A DNA stretch of 64,000 nt, taken from Hyphomicrobiales bacterium (GTDB lineage: Bacteria; Pseudomonadota; Alphaproteobacteria; Rhizobiales; Rhizobiaceae). The DNA lies in the NCBI GenBank assembly GCA_900469475.1, contig UBXG01000009.1:62001-126000 (forward strand), given 5' to 3'. Shown piece by piece: positions 26,346 to 35,615 of the stretch. The position numbers were made by a program, and so were the translations under genes. The stretch's first letter is position 1, and every line of letters begins with the position of its first letter. A model generated the notes under the pieces. The model worked only from the letters and a program-made list of their open reading frames with translations, made no database searches and was not told where the DNA came from.

Positions 26346-28133
26346 ATGACCGCATTCACCACACGCCCCGAAATTCTCGGAACTTTCGGCGTCGTCACGT
26401 CGACGCACTGGATCGCATCCGCCGTCGGCATGAGCATTCTCGAAAAGGGCGGAAATGCCTTCGACGCCGCGGTTGCCACCGGCTTCGTGCTGCAGATCGT
26501 CGAACCGCATCTCTGCGGGCCGGGCGGCGACATGCCGGTCATCCTCTATTCGAAGAAGAAGGACAAGGTCGAGGTCATCTGTGCCCAGGCACCGGCGCCG
26601 GCAGGCGCAACGATCGAGCATTACACGCGCGAGGGGCTGAAGCTCATCCCCGGCGATGGCCTGCTTGCGACCGTCATTCCCGGCGCCTTCGACGGCTGGA
26701 TGCTGATGCTGCGCGATTACGGCCGGCTGACGGTGCGCGACGTGCTGGAGCCGGCGATCCATTATGCTGAAAAGGGCCACCCCGTCCTGCCACGCGTTTC
26801 CGCGACCATTGCAGGACTTGCCGAATTCTACCGTGAGGAATGGCCGACCTCCTATGAGACCTGGCTTCCGGGCGGTTCCGCTCCCGAACCCTGGTCCAAC
26901 TTCATGAACCCGGTTCTTGCCGAAACCTGGAAGCGGGTTGTTGCCGAGGCGGAAAGCAAGAGCGATCGCGAAGCGCAGATCGAAGCCGCACGCGACGCCT
27001 ATTACCGCGGCTTCATCGCAGAGGCGATCGACACCTATGTCAGCAAAACGGAGGTCATGGATGCAAGCGGCGAACGCCACAAGGGCGTCTTGACCGCAGA
27101 CGATATGGCGAACTGGCGGGCGACGATCGAGGCGCCGCTGACCTACGATTATCATGGCTGGACGGTCGCCAAGATCGGCCCCTGGGGTCAAGGCCCCGTC
27201 TTCCTGCAGACGCTGGCGCTGCTCAAGGGTTTCGATCTGGCCGGAATGGACCCGGCAGGCGCCGATTTCGTGCACACCGTCACGGAAGCGATGAAACTCG
27301 CCTTTGCCGATCGTGAGGTCTATTACGGCGATCCGAATTTCACGAATGTACCGCTCGAGACCCTGCTTTCGGACGCCTATGCCGATGAGCGCCGCCGACT
27401 GATTTCAGCGGATGCCTCGCTCGCCTTGCGCCCCGGCAAGCTTGCCGGCTTTGAAGGCCAATACGATCTCACCATGCAGATGCTTGATGCGCCGGAAGCC
27501 AAGGGCGGTGCGGTCTATGAGCCGACAATGTCACATCTCACCGAAAAGCGCGGCGATACCGTGCATATCGATGTCATCGACCGCGAAGGCAATATGGTGT
27601 CGGTGACGCCATCCGGCGGGTGGCTACAATCCTCGCCGATCATTCCCGGTCTCGGCTTCTGCCTCAATTCCCGCGCCCAGATGTTCTGGCTGCAACCCGG
27701 CCTGCCCTCTTCACTTGCGCCGGGCAAGCGGCCGCGCACGACGTTGACCCCGACGATGGCGCTGCATGAAGGACGCCCGACGCTCGCCTTCGGCACGCCC
27801 GGCGGCGATCAGCAGGAACAGTGGCAGCTCTCCTTCTTCCTGCGCTATGTCCATCACGGGCTGAACCTACAGGAAGCGATCGACAAGCCGCTGTTCCACA
27901 GCACGCATTTCCCCAGTTCCTTCTATCCGCGCACGCGCGAACCCGGCGGCCTGACGGCAGAGGCGAATTTCAATGCCGACGTGCTGGATACGCTCCGCAA
28001 GAAAGGCCATCAGCTGACCGTCGCGCCGGAGTGGACCGTGGGACGCCTCACCGCAGCGCGGCGTGACGCGGATGGTCTCTTGCGCGCTGCGGCAACACCG
28101 CGTTTGATGCAGGCCTACGCCGTCGGGAGATAG
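26346..28133 (+). CDS. Gamma-glutamyltransferase-family Ntn hydrolase (no signal peptide)
   Basis: 595 aa. GGT features: an N-terminal GMSILEKGGNAFDAAVATGFVLQIVEPHLCGPGGDMP, the autocleavage/nucleophile region KRGDTVHIDVIDREGNMVSVT with Thr405 in the nucleophile position, and the small-subunit PSGG...QSSPIIPG and RPRTTLTPTMAL motifs. Unlike classical periplasmic GGT there is no signal sequence, so it should act in the cytoplasm on what the importer brings in: glutathione, gamma-glutamyl peptides or a gamma-glutamylated compound. It sits inside the transporter operon, 22 nt after the second permease and ~70 nt before the ATPase gene. An acylase activity on other amides remains possible. Confidence 0.85.
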   Translation: MTAFTTRPEILGTFGVVTSTHWIASAVGMSILEKGGNAFDAAVATGFVLQIVEPHLCGPGGDMPVILYSKKKDKVEVICAQAPAPAGATIEHYTREGLKLIPGDGLLATVIPGAFDGWMLMLRDYGRLTVRDVLEPAIHYAEKGHPVLPRVSATIAGLAEFYREEWPTSYETWLPGGSAPEPWSNFMNPVLAETWKRVVAEAESKSDREAQIEAARDAYYRGFIAEAIDTYVSKTEVMDASGERHKGVLTADDMANWRATIEAPLTYDYHGWTVAKIGPWGQGPVFLQTLALLKGFDLAGMDPAGADFVHTVTEAMKLAFADREVYYGDPNFTNVPLETLLSDAYADERRRLISADASLALRPGKLAGFEGQYDLTMQMLDAPEAKGGAVYEPTMSHLTEKRGDTVHIDVIDREGNMVSVTPSGGWLQSSPIIPGLGFCLNSRAQMFWLQPGLPSSLAPGKRPRTTLTPTMALHEGRPTLAFGTPGGDQQEQWQLSFFLRYVHHGLNLQEAIDKPLFHSTHFPSSFYPRTREPGGLTAEANFNADVLDTLRKKGHQLTVAPEWTVGRLTAARRDADGLLRAAATPRLMQAYAVGR

Positions 28134-28202
28134 AGGCGCCGCGATTATTACGCGTGGCCTCTGGTGGGGCTTGGAGACAACAAGATCAAGAATGGGGAAT
28201 CG

Positions 28203-30053
28203 ATGACAATCAATGCCACGCAGACAATCGATCCGAACAGGCAGCCGGTGCTTTCGGTCTCCAATCTCTCCACCTCATTTCTCGTCGATGGCGAGTGGCG
28301 CCCGGTCGTGAAGGACATTTCCTTCGATGTCATGCCGGGTGAAACGGTCGCGATCGTCGGCGAAAGCGGTTCCGGCAAGAGCGTAACCTCGCTCTCGATC
28401 ATGCGGCTGCTCGCCAGAGCCAGTAGCCGCATCGAGGGTGAAGTCAGGCTCAACGGCCGCGATCTCCTGACATTGCCGGAGGCCGAGATGCGAAAGGTGC
28501 GCGGCAAGGATGTCGCGATGATCTTCCAGGAGCCGATGACTTCTCTCAATCCGATCTTCACCATCGGCCGGCAGATTTCCGAGGCGCTGACCTGCCATGG
28601 CAATATTTCCAAGGCTGAAGCGAAGGCGGAAACGATCCGCCTCCTGGAAAAGGTGCGCATCCCCAACGCGTCCTCGCGCTTCGACGAATATCCGCACCAG
28701 TTTTCCGGTGGCATGCGCCAGCGCGTGATGATCGCGATGGCACTTGCCAGCCGGCCGAAACTGCTGATCGCCGATGAGCCGACGACCGCGCTCGATGTGA
28801 CGATCCAAGGCCAGATCCTGGATCTCATCAAGGTGCTGCAGGAAGAGGAAGGCATGTCCGTCCTCTTCATCACCCACGACATGGGCGTCGTGGCCGAGAT
28901 ATCCGACCGCACCATCGTCATGTATCGCGGCGAGGCGGTGGAAACGGGCAAGACCGACGATATCTTTCATCGCGGCCAGCATCCCTATACTCGAGCCCTG
29001 CTGTCAGCCGTGCCGCGCTTGGGTTCGATGAAGGACCAGCCGCAGCCGCTGCGCTTCCCGATCGTTGACGCAAGCACTGGCGAGCGCAGCGAGCCAAAGG
29101 CGCTCACAGACACCGTCGATCACCGCAAGACGCCGGTTCTCGAGGTTAAGAACCTCGTCACCCGCTTCGATCTTCGCGGCGGCCTGCTTGCCCGTCCGAC
29201 GGGCGCTATCCACGCCGTCGAAAATGTCTCCTTCGATCTCGCTCAGGGGGAAACCCTGTCGCTGGTCGGAGAATCCGGCTGCGGCAAGTCGACGACGGGG
29301 CGCTCCATCATGCGCCTCATCACGCCGAAGTCCGGCGAAGTTCGGCTCGACGGCTATGATGTGATGAAGCTGGACGCGCTCGAACTGCGCCGGATGCGCC
29401 GCAGCATCCAGATGATCTTCCAGGACCCTTTCGCAAGTCTCAATCCGCGCATGACAATCGGTGCTGCGGTCGCGGAACCCATTATCGAGCATCGCCTTGG
29501 TTCGCGCGCCGAAGCCCGGGAGAAGGCGGCCGATCTTCTGGAACGTGTCGGGCTGAAAGCCGACATGATGAGCCGCTATCCGCATGAATTCTCAGGCGGC
29601 CAGCGCCAGCGCATCTGCATCGCCCGCGCGCTCGCCCTTGATCCGAAAGTGATCGTCGCGGACGAAAGCGTGTCGGCGCTGGACGTATCGATCAAGGCGC
29701 AGGTCTGCAATCTGCTGATGGATCTGCAGCAGAGCCTCAACCTGTCCTATCTCTTCATCTCGCACGACATGGCCGTGGTCGAGCGCGTCAGCCACCGGGT
29801 CGCCGTCATGTATCTCGGCGAGATTGTCGAAATCGGACCGCGCGCCTCTGTGTTCGAAAATCCGCAGCATCCCTACACGAGGAAGCTAATGGCGGCCGTC
29901 CCGGTGCCGGATCCGTCCCGACGCGGCATCCGGCGCAACCTCGCAGTCGACGAGTTGAAGAGCCCGGTGCGCCCCGTCGGCTATCAGCCACCCGCGCGAC
30001 ACTATCGCGAAGTCTCGCAGGGCCATCTGGTTCGAATGGAAGAGGCCGCCTGA
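28203..30053 (+). CDS. ABC transporter ATP-binding protein, fused DppD-DppF (GsiA-like)
   Basis: 616 aa with two complete nucleotide-binding domains. Domain 1 has Walker A GESGSGKS (53-60) and signature [15 protein letters not shown]. Domain 2 has Walker [12 protein letters not shown] and signature [15 protein letters not shown], with Walker [13 protein letters not shown]. Each is followed by the peptide-type HPYTR C-terminal motif. The tandem fusion matches the glutathione importer GsiA. ATG 28203 is preferred over an upstream in-frame codon at 28164; GGGGAA lies just before it. It energises the two permeases above and completes the importer (SBP, two permeases, fused ATPase). Confidence 0.92.
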   Translation: MTINATQTIDPNRQPVLSVSNLSTSFLVDGEWRPVVKDISFDVMPGETVAIVGESGSGKSVTSLSIMRLLARASSRIEGEVRLNGRDLLTLPEAEMRKVRGKDVAMIFQEPMTSLNPIFTIGRQISEALTCHGNISKAEAKAETIRLLEKVRIPNASSRFDEYPHQFSGGMRQRVMIAMALASRPKLLIADEPTTALDVTIQGQILDLIKVLQEEEGMSVLFITHDMGVVAEISDRTIVMYRGEAVETGKTDDIFHRGQHPYTRALLSAVPRLGSMKDQPQPLRFPIVDASTGERSEPKALTDTVDHRKTPVLEVKNLVTRFDLRGGLLARPTGAIHAVENVSFDLAQGETLSLVGESGCGKSTTGRSIMRLITPKSGEVRLDGYDVMKLDALELRRMRRSIQMIFQDPFASLNPRMTIGAAVAEPIIEHRLGSRAEAREKAADLLERVGLKADMMSRYPHEFSGGQRQRICIARALALDPKVIVADESVSALDVSIKAQVCNLLMDLQQSLNLSYLFISHDMAVVERVSHRVAVMYLGEIVEIGPRASVFENPQHPYTRKLMAAVPVPDPSRRGIRRNLAVDELKSPVRPVGYQPPARHYREVSQGHLVRMEEAA

Positions 30054-30131
30054 GGCGCATTCTGACCTTGACGCCGCCGAATTCCGGGCAAATATCGGCG
30101 TCCTGTTTCCATCTCATCTGGAGTGAATGAT

Positions 30132-30683
30132 ATGACCGATAACGTGCTCGATATTCCGGTAAAGAAGATCGACGGCAGCGATACGACGCTTGCCGACTAT
30201 CGCGGCAAGGTCATCATGGTCGTCAATGTCGCGTCCAAATGCGGCCTGACGGTGCAGTATGAAGGGCTGGAAAAGCTCTATGAGGAAAAGCGGGACGAAG
30301 GTCTTGTCATCGCCGGCTTTCCGGCCAACGATTTCAAGGGCCAGGAACCGGGCAGTGATAAAGAGATTCTGGAGTTCTGCACACTGACCTATGATGTGCA
30401 GTTTCCCATGTTTTCCAAGATCGCCGTGACGGGTGAAAACCGCCATCCGCTTTATGACAGCCTGATCGCCTCCGGCGTCGAGACGGTAGGAGACGGGCCG
30501 ATGCGCGAACGGCTCGCCAAACATGGCCTCGAGACCGGGCAGAACGGTGGCATCGTCTGGAATTTCGAAAAGTTCCTGATCGGTCGCGACGGCGACGTTG
30601 TTGCCCGCTTTGCGCCTGATGTAACTGCGGACGATCCGCGCCTGCTCTCCGTTCTGGAAAAAGAACTGGCTCGCGCTGGCTGA
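30132..30683 (+). CDS. Glutathione peroxidase-family thiol peroxidase
   Basis: 183 aa. The thioredoxin-fold motifs of GPx are present: VNVASKCGL (catalytic Cys in place of selenocysteine), FPANDFKGQEPGS with the catalytic Gln and Asn, and VWNFEKFLIGRDG with the catalytic Trp. It reduces peroxides with glutathione or, more often in bacteria, thioredoxin. GGAG is 8 nt from ATG 30132; a GTG at 30123 is a weaker start. It lies 78 nt after the GsiA-like ATPase gene on the same strand, so it may be co-transcribed with the importer operon. Confidence 0.92.
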   Translation: MTDNVLDIPVKKIDGSDTTLADYRGKVIMVVNVASKCGLTVQYEGLEKLYEEKRDEGLVIAGFPANDFKGQEPGSDKEILEFCTLTYDVQFPMFSKIAVTGENRHPLYDSLIASGVETVGDGPMRERLAKHGLETGQNGGIVWNFEKFLIGRDGDVVARFAPDVTADDPRLLSVLEKELARAG

Positions 30684-30743
30684 AGTCCGCGGCAAATCGG
30701 ATAAAAGCCGAATTAATTCAGAATAATAAGGTCTATTTTTGCA

Positions 30744-30771
30744 AGCAGGGCGAGTATTACTTCGCCCTGCT
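30744..30771. terminator. Hairpin downstream of glutathione peroxidase
   Basis: A 10-bp perfect stem (AGCAGGGCGA / TCGCCCTGCT) with an 8-nt loop. It is ~60 nt past the peroxidase stop and ~90 nt before the methyltransferase start. There is no T-run on either side, so its role as a terminator is uncertain. Confidence 0.45.
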
Positions 30772-30860
30772 ATGTCGTTGCTTACGACTACGCTCAGGAG
30801 TATTTTCAAGTCTTCGAATATATCCGAAGAAACGCCACATCAATCTGGGAGGAAGATGTC

Positions 30861-31922
30861 ATGCGTGAACCTGATATGCAGAAACTTGATGCCCTGGTCG
30901 GTCGGCTGGTCGGCGATCTCGGTGCAGCGGTCTCCGGTGTGCTGGTCACGCTTGGAGACCATCTAGGCCTCTTCAGGGCCATGGCGGATGGAACGCCGAT
31001 GACGTCGGCCGAACTGGCCGACAAGATTGGCGTGAAAGAGCGTTATGTGCGCGAGTGGCTGTCGGCTCAAGCTGCCGCCGACTATGTCAGCTATGACGAC
31101 GAGACCGAGCGCTTCTATCTGACGCCGGAACAGGCCATGGTGTTTGCAGAGGAAAACAGCCCCGCCTTCTTCACCGGCGCCTTCGATGTCGTCCAATCCA
31201 TGTGGCTCGACGAGCCGAAGATCGCCAATGCCTTCAAAACCGGCAGCGGTTTCGGCTGGCATGAGCACAGCGCCTGCCTGTTCCGCGGCACGGAGCGGTT
31301 TTTCCGTCCAGGCTACAACAGCCATCTCATTACGGAATGGATACCGGCGCTGAACGGCATGCATGAAAAGCTTCAAGCCGGCGCGGCTGTCGCCGATGTC
31401 GGCTGCGGCCACGGTGCCTCGACCATCCTGATGGCGCAGGCCTATCCGAACTCGACCTTCTTCGGCTTCGACTACCACCTGCCATCGATCGAGCGGGCGC
31501 GCGCTGCCGCCAAGCAGGCGGGCGTCGATACCCGCATCACGTTCGAGCAGGCAAGCGCCAAGGATTTCCCGGCTGCCGGTTACGATCTTGTCGCCATGTT
31601 CGATTGCCTGCACGACATGGGCGATCCGGTCGGCGCCGGTAAACACGTCAAGGAAAGCCTTGCCGACGACGGCACCTGGATGATTGTCGAACCCTTTGCG
31701 CATGACTGCCTGAAGGACAATCTCAATCCGGTCGGTAGGGTCTTCTACGGCGCTTCGACGATGATCTGCACACCCGCTTCGCTGTCGCAGGAAGTAGGGC
31801 TGGGCCTCGGCGCCCAAGCCGGCGAGCTGAAGCTGCGCAAGGTGGCCATGGATGCGGGCTATTCGCATTTCCGTAAGGCAACTGAAACGCCGTTCAACAT
31901 GGTCTTCGAAGTCAGGGCATGA
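30861..31922 (+). CDS. Class I SAM-dependent methyltransferase with N-terminal winged helix
   Basis: 353 aa. Residues ~10-90 look like an O-methyltransferase-type winged-helix dimerisation domain (GLFRAMADGTPMTSAELADKIGVKERYVREWLSA). The SAM fold follows, with motif I VADVGCGHGAST, the acidic end of beta2 in FGFDYH, and motif IV MFDCLHDMGDPVGAGKH. The substrate is unknown; similar proteins methylate small molecules. A good GGAGGAAG site precedes ATG 30861. It is convergent with the aldolase gene across a hairpin terminator. Confidence 0.8.
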   Translation: MREPDMQKLDALVGRLVGDLGAAVSGVLVTLGDHLGLFRAMADGTPMTSAELADKIGVKERYVREWLSAQAAADYVSYDDETERFYLTPEQAMVFAEENSPAFFTGAFDVVQSMWLDEPKIANAFKTGSGFGWHEHSACLFRGTERFFRPGYNSHLITEWIPALNGMHEKLQAGAAVADVGCGHGASTILMAQAYPNSTFFGFDYHLPSIERARAAAKQAGVDTRITFEQASAKDFPAAGYDLVAMFDCLHDMGDPVGAGKHVKESLADDGTWMIVEPFAHDCLKDNLNPVGRVFYGASTMICTPASLSQEVGLGLGAQAGELKLRKVAMDAGYSHFRKATETPFNMVFEVRA

Positions 31923-31935
31923 CCGGCTAGCGGAC

Positions 31936-31964
31936 GCCGGGCCGCGTTAGGCCCGGCGCCTTTC
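31936..31964. terminator. Bidirectional hairpin terminator
   Basis: A 9-bp perfect stem (CGCCGGGCC / GGCCCGGCG) with a GCGTTA loop, followed by CCTTT on the plus strand. It lies exactly between the convergent methyltransferase and aldolase stops. Confidence 0.7.
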
Positions 31965-31970
31965 GTGTGA

Positions 31971-32867
31971 TTAGGCCTTCACGACGCTCGCCTGATAGAT
32001 CTCGTCGATGGTTTTTGCGAGGCTGGCGTCGAATTCAGCATCGCTCATCGTCACGCGCAGATCCTCGGTCAAAGCTCGGGAGAAGCTGGCGATCATTCCA
32101 TGATTGTGGCTGAGCTTTTCGCAGGCATCCGCACGGCTGTAGCCGCCCGAAAGCGCCACGACGCGCGCCACCGCCTTGTGATCGACGAGAGGCTTGTAGA
32201 AATCCGGAACAGTCGGGATCGTCAGCTTGAGCATGACCTTCTGGCCGGCCGGAACTGCATCGAGCCTCTGAGCGATCTCGTCCCGCAGAATAGCCTCGGC
32301 CTCCTGCTTGGTCGGGCTCTTGATGGAGACTTCCGGTTCGATGATCGGCACGAGACCATGGCCGAGGATTTGGTGTCCTATCTCGAACTGCTGCTTGACC
32401 ACCGCGGCAATGCCGATCTTGTCGGCGTTGGCAATGACCGAACGCATCTTGGTGCCGAAGATCCCCTTCTTCGCCGCACGGGCAAGCAGAACGTCGAGAT
32501 CCGGCATCGGCTTCATCACCTGCGCGCCGTTCTCCTCGGCCGCCAGACCCTTATCGACCTTGAGGAAAGGGACGACACCGCGATCGGCCCAGAGATAAGT
32601 GGGAACCGGCTTTCCCTTCGCCTCACCATCCATGGTCTTCTCGAAAAGAATGGCGCCAATCACCTTATCTCCGGAAAATGAGGGAGCCGTCATGATGCGC
32701 ACGCGCATTTCATGTATCAGGCGGAACATTTCCTCGTCGCCATTATAGTCGGAATCGGCGATCCCATAGAGACGGAGAGCGCCCGGGGTCGAGCCTCCGC
32801 TTTGATCGAGGGCAGCGATGAAGCCACCCTTGCCCGACATCTGCGACATCATCTTTTCGTCAGCCAT
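31971..32867 (-). CDS. Class I fructose-bisphosphate aldolase
   Basis: 298 aa. It shows the bacterial class I pattern GGFIAALDQSGGSTPGALRLYGI, the GAILFEKTMDGE and GVVPFLKVDKGLA segments, and the Schiff-base lysine in VMLKLTIPT followed by VVALSGGYSRADAC, as in the Staphylococcus-type Fda enzyme. It cleaves fructose-1,6-bisphosphate into DHAP and glyceraldehyde-3-phosphate in the cytoplasm. ATG 32867 is set by GGGAGAA upstream; in-frame codons further up (to 33005) lie in non-coding-looking sequence. Confidence 0.93.
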   Translation of the reverse strand: MADEKMMSQMSGKGGFIAALDQSGGSTPGALRLYGIADSDYNGDEEMFRLIHEMRVRIMTAPSFSGDKVIGAILFEKTMDGEAKGKPVPTYLWADRGVVPFLKVDKGLAAEENGAQVMKPMPDLDVLLARAAKKGIFGTKMRSVIANADKIGIAAVVKQQFEIGHQILGHGLVPIIEPEVSIKSPTKQEAEAILRDEIAQRLDAVPAGQKVMLKLTIPTVPDFYKPLVDHKAVARVVALSGGYSRADACEKLSHNHGMIASFSRALTEDLRVTMSDAEFDASLAKTIDEIYQASVVKA

Positions 32868-33210
32868 ACTATTCTCCCTATTGCGTAACGCCGCGCGGCG
32901 CATACGGACTTTCTGGGCCGGACAAGCCTCAGGCATTTCCGACCGGTTGCAAATATCGACCTTGGCGAACGATTTCACCCCTGGTCCGGCCATGCAATCG
33001 ACCAATATCTAAGAAACCTAACGGAATTCCGATTGTTATCCAGTCGAAATGCACAGCATTTTCGAGAAATCAATGACCGTGAACTGCGGAGTTTTGGGTG
33101 CGACAGCTCACCAAAACGGTTCTTTCCGCGCCAACTCGCCGAATAAACCGATTAAGGCGGTTATTACTGGAAGATCGCGCGCCGGGAACCGGTCAAGCAA
33201 TATTTTAACT
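32868..33210. other. Intergenic region upstream of the aldolase gene
   Basis: About 340 bases between the aldolase start and the LacI relic. It should contain the aldolase promoter. No conserved reading frame or strong hairpin was recognised. Confidence 0.4.
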
Positions 33211-33690
33211 TCAGCTTTTCACCATCCGTGTGATTGAGCCGTTTTGAGCTGGTTTGCTTTTGGTTGGGGTTTTACAGCCCGTTTTCTGGCGCGAAAAAGG
33301 AGAAAGGGCAAACTGCATGGCATTAGTGATTCCGCTCAACTCTCCTCGCGCCTTCATGTGGCACGAGGCGCCCTCGATCAGCGAGGCGACGACAATATTC
33401 ATCTCACCCTCGTGTCCGAAGGATAACACGATGCCAATGGCGTAGGTCTTGCCGGTGCGAAGATTGATACCGCCGAGATTGGGCCGATAACTGAGCTCGC
33501 CAGTGACGCGCCGACCTACTTCGCGACGCAAGCCGCGTCCTACAATCCCTGCACCTTCGACAAATCATTCCGCTTCCGCCATGTCGACGCGAGAATGCCC
33601 GCAGGCGGGTAACGATGAAGCGCGGGCTGCGATCAAAGTCGACGAGGGGTGCGTGTTTGGGCAGTCGATCCGATGTTGTCGCATGACATC
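33211..33690 (-). pseudogene. Decayed LacI-family regulator (N-terminal half only)
   Basis: On the minus strand the frame reads RRVTGELSYRPNLGGINLRT then GKTYAIGIVLSFGHEGEMNI and VVASLIEGAS, the hinge and first beta-strand of a LacI/GalR regulator. The helix-turn-helix part upstream (VDMAEAE, stop, FVEGAGIVGRGLRREV) is broken by an in-frame TGA at 33567-33565. After SHMKARG-type sequence the frame no longer resembles LacI and stops at 33211, so over two-thirds of the protein is missing. No start codon with a ribosome site remains. The pseudogene lies between the aldolase and a small secreted protein. Confidence 0.7.
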
Positions 33691-33783
33691 AGGACACAAC
33701 CTTAAGCATAGATATTCAGCCGGCATTCAGAAAGGCAATCTTAGGATGCATATCGTCAGCCATTCTATTATTAGGGGAAGCTC

Positions 33784-33933
33784 ATGGAAAAATATACCAA
33801 AACTGTTTTGACAATCATCGCCGTCGCGCTCGCGGCGATCGCCATCCAAAACACGATTACGCCGGCGCAAGCCGTCGGTGGCGGCTGCGGGACGGAGACC
33901 TACCGGCCCTGCTATGTAAAGCTGGTGAACTAG
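33784..33933 (+). CDS. Small secreted or membrane-anchored protein (49 aa)
   Basis: 49 aa. The hydrophobic N-terminal segment (residues ~7-24) looks like a signal peptide, ending in a TPAQA-V cleavage-type site. It is followed by a ~19-residue Gly/Cys-containing tail with two cysteines (GGGCGTETYRPCYVKLVN). GGGGAAG lies upstream of ATG 33784 and a textbook intrinsic terminator follows the stop within ~12 nt, so the unit is complete. Function unknown; the two cysteines could form a disulphide in the periplasm. Confidence 0.65.
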   Translation: MEKYTKTVLTIIAVALAAIAIQNTITPAQAVGGGCGTETYRPCYVKLVN

Positions 33934-33943
33934 CGCAATCAAC

Positions 33944-33973
33944 GCTGCCCGGGGGATACCCCGGGCAGCTTTT
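33944..33973 (+). terminator. Intrinsic terminator after the 49-aa secreted protein
   Basis: An 11-bp perfect stem (GCTGCCCGGGG / CCCCGGGCAGC) with a GATA loop and a TTTT tail on the plus strand. It may also end the convergent aldolase/citrate-lyase-type gene, which stops at 33985. Confidence 0.85.
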
Positions 33974-33984
33974 ATCTCAGCCGA

Positions 33985-34776
33985 TTATGATTCAGCGCCT
34001 TTTCGCGCAGCCTCAAGAGCCGTGCGTGCGCCTGCCCTGAGCTGAGCGGTTTCCGTGCCGGCGATAACCAGATCAAGACCAAGCTTCAGATATTGGCCCG
34101 CGCGATCGCCATCGCCGCCGAAGGCACAGATCACCTTGCCATGCGCACGGCACCGCGCCAGCGCGGTTGCAAGCGCCTGGTCGATCGCGGCACTATCGGG
34201 TGCAAGGCGTGCGCCGTTTGAAAGCGCGATCGAAAGATCAGATGGGCCGACAAAGATGCCGTCGATGCCGTCAACAGCCAGGATCTCGTCGATGGCGTCG
34301 AGCGCCATGCGAGTTTCGACCATGGCAATGGTGACGGTCAGGCTGTTGGCGCTCTGCAGATAATCTTCAGCCGGCAGGCCGAAATGATTGAGGGCCAGCG
34401 ACGGCCCCCAGCTGCGCTCGCCGAGCGGCGGATACTTCGTCGCCTGCACCAAGGCGCGCGCATCATCGGCGGAATTGATCATCGGTGCGATGATGGCAGA
34501 AGCACCGGCATCGAGAAGCCGCGAGGCGGAGGCGAAATCGCCCACGGGAATACGGGCAATCGCCGGCTTGCCCGCCAAGCGCACATGGGCGATGCCGTTG
34601 GCGGCGGACTCCATGTTCCACATGCCATGCTGCATATCGAGCACGATGGTATCGAAGTCTTCCTGCGCCAGATGATTGACGAGCATCGGATCGGGTATGC
34701 CGACCCAGCCGGAGACCATGCCGCCATTCTCGCGGCGTTTCAGGCGTCCGGCAAATCCGTTCATGTCAGTCGTCAT
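33985..34776 (-). CDS. HpcH/HpaI-family class II aldolase (2-keto-3-deoxy-acid aldolase type)
   Basis: 263 aa. TIM-barrel family landmarks: VLDMQHGMWN with the catalytic His, YPPLGERSWGPS, the metal-binding Glu in AMVETRMALD and the Asp in DGIFVGPSDLS. It cleaves a 2-keto-3-deoxy acid (HHED, KDR or similar) to pyruvate and an aldehyde. The nearby rhamnose locus makes a keto-deoxy-rhamnonate substrate thinkable, but that locus already uses the phosphorylated route. GAGGAAA precedes ATG 34776. No partner enzyme is adjacent. Confidence 0.85.
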   Translation of the reverse strand: MTTDMNGFAGRLKRRENGGMVSGWVGIPDPMLVNHLAQEDFDTIVLDMQHGMWNMESAANGIAHVRLAGKPAIARIPVGDFASASRLLDAGASAIIAPMINSADDARALVQATKYPPLGERSWGPSLALNHFGLPAEDYLQSANSLTVTIAMVETRMALDAIDEILAVDGIDGIFVGPSDLSIALSNGARLAPDSAAIDQALATALARCRAHGKVICAFGGDGDRAGQYLKLGLDLVIAGTETAQLRAGARTALEAARKGAES

Positions 34777-35114
34777 CGTTTTTCCTCACCTATCGATAGC
34801 AGGGCTCTGTCTTTTTTGCCAGCATCGGCCGCCAAATCACGGCGAGCCGTTGCAAGCGACAATACTCAATTCCCATTGCCGAACCACTCGAAAGTGCGCA
34901 GGCGACGGACACAAATCGACAAACCACCGCTCCGACCGTGGTCGGCCGCCGTGCAGGAAGATGATTTCAAATCTGCCAGACGACCATGACAAATTTGCAG
35001 CTATCTGGATCGGTTAGCCGTGCCCACAAGGCGACCAAGGCGTGACTTAAGACGAGCCATGCCGCCAGGCAGAAGGCATCGCCCCATCATAGGATCTCGG
35101 CGGCTCCTTACCGC
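34777..35114. other. Intergenic region without recognised features
   Basis: 338 bases upstream of the HpaI-type aldolase and downstream of the VOC gene. It should contain the aldolase promoter. Open frames that cross it have no ribosome site and no recognisable protein sequence. Confidence 0.4.
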
Positions 35115-35513
35115 TCAACGCCCGGCAAAGCGCTGCTTCGCAAAATCCGTGACAGGCGTGTAAAGGCTGATGAGCGTTCCCTCGGGATCGCGGATTTGCC
35201 CTGCCTGGTTTCCCCACGGCATCAGCTTCGGTTCGTGCACGACCTCTACCTTGTCCTTCAACCTTGCGAATTCGGCATCGACATCGTCGACCTGGAATTC
35301 GATAACAAGCGATCGGTTGACGCCGGGTTCGGCACTGCCCTCGCGAAATAGGGCGACAGTCTCGGCACTTCCAATCGCAAGTGTTGCCGCTGGGGTGACG
35401 ATCTCGGCGAAGACCGGCCCTAGCCACTCCGCAGCCTGACCGGTGACCATCTCATAAAACGCAACCATCTCCTTGATGTCGGCAACGATCAGACGTGTGG
35501 ATGCCAGTTTCAT
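35115..35513 (-). CDS. VOC-superfamily protein (glyoxalase/bleomycin-resistance-like)
   Basis: 132 aa, a pair of beta-alpha-beta-beta-beta modules: the first begins TRLIVADIKEMVAFYEMVTG, the second VIEFQVDDVDAEFARLKD and ends WGNQAGQIRDPEGTLISLY. Such proteins bind metal or small electrophiles. The activity cannot be deduced. AAGGAG lies six nt before ATG 35513. It is divergent from the WYL-type regulator starting at 35616, with a ~100-nt shared promoter region, so it is probably that regulator's target. Confidence 0.82.
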   Translation of the reverse strand: MKLASTRLIVADIKEMVAFYEMVTGQAAEWLGPVFAEIVTPAATLAIGSAETVALFREGSAEPGVNRSLVIEFQVDDVDAEFARLKDKVEVVHEPKLMPWGNQAGQIRDPEGTLISLYTPVTDFAKQRFAGR

Positions 35514-35615
35514 CGCATACTCCTTCAAAATGCCCGCCAACTCTGTTGTTGGCGGCTCGAAGGCTCTTGTTGCATAAGGCTGTTGCCACCATACTGGCAG
35601 CAGGAGTCAGCAGGA

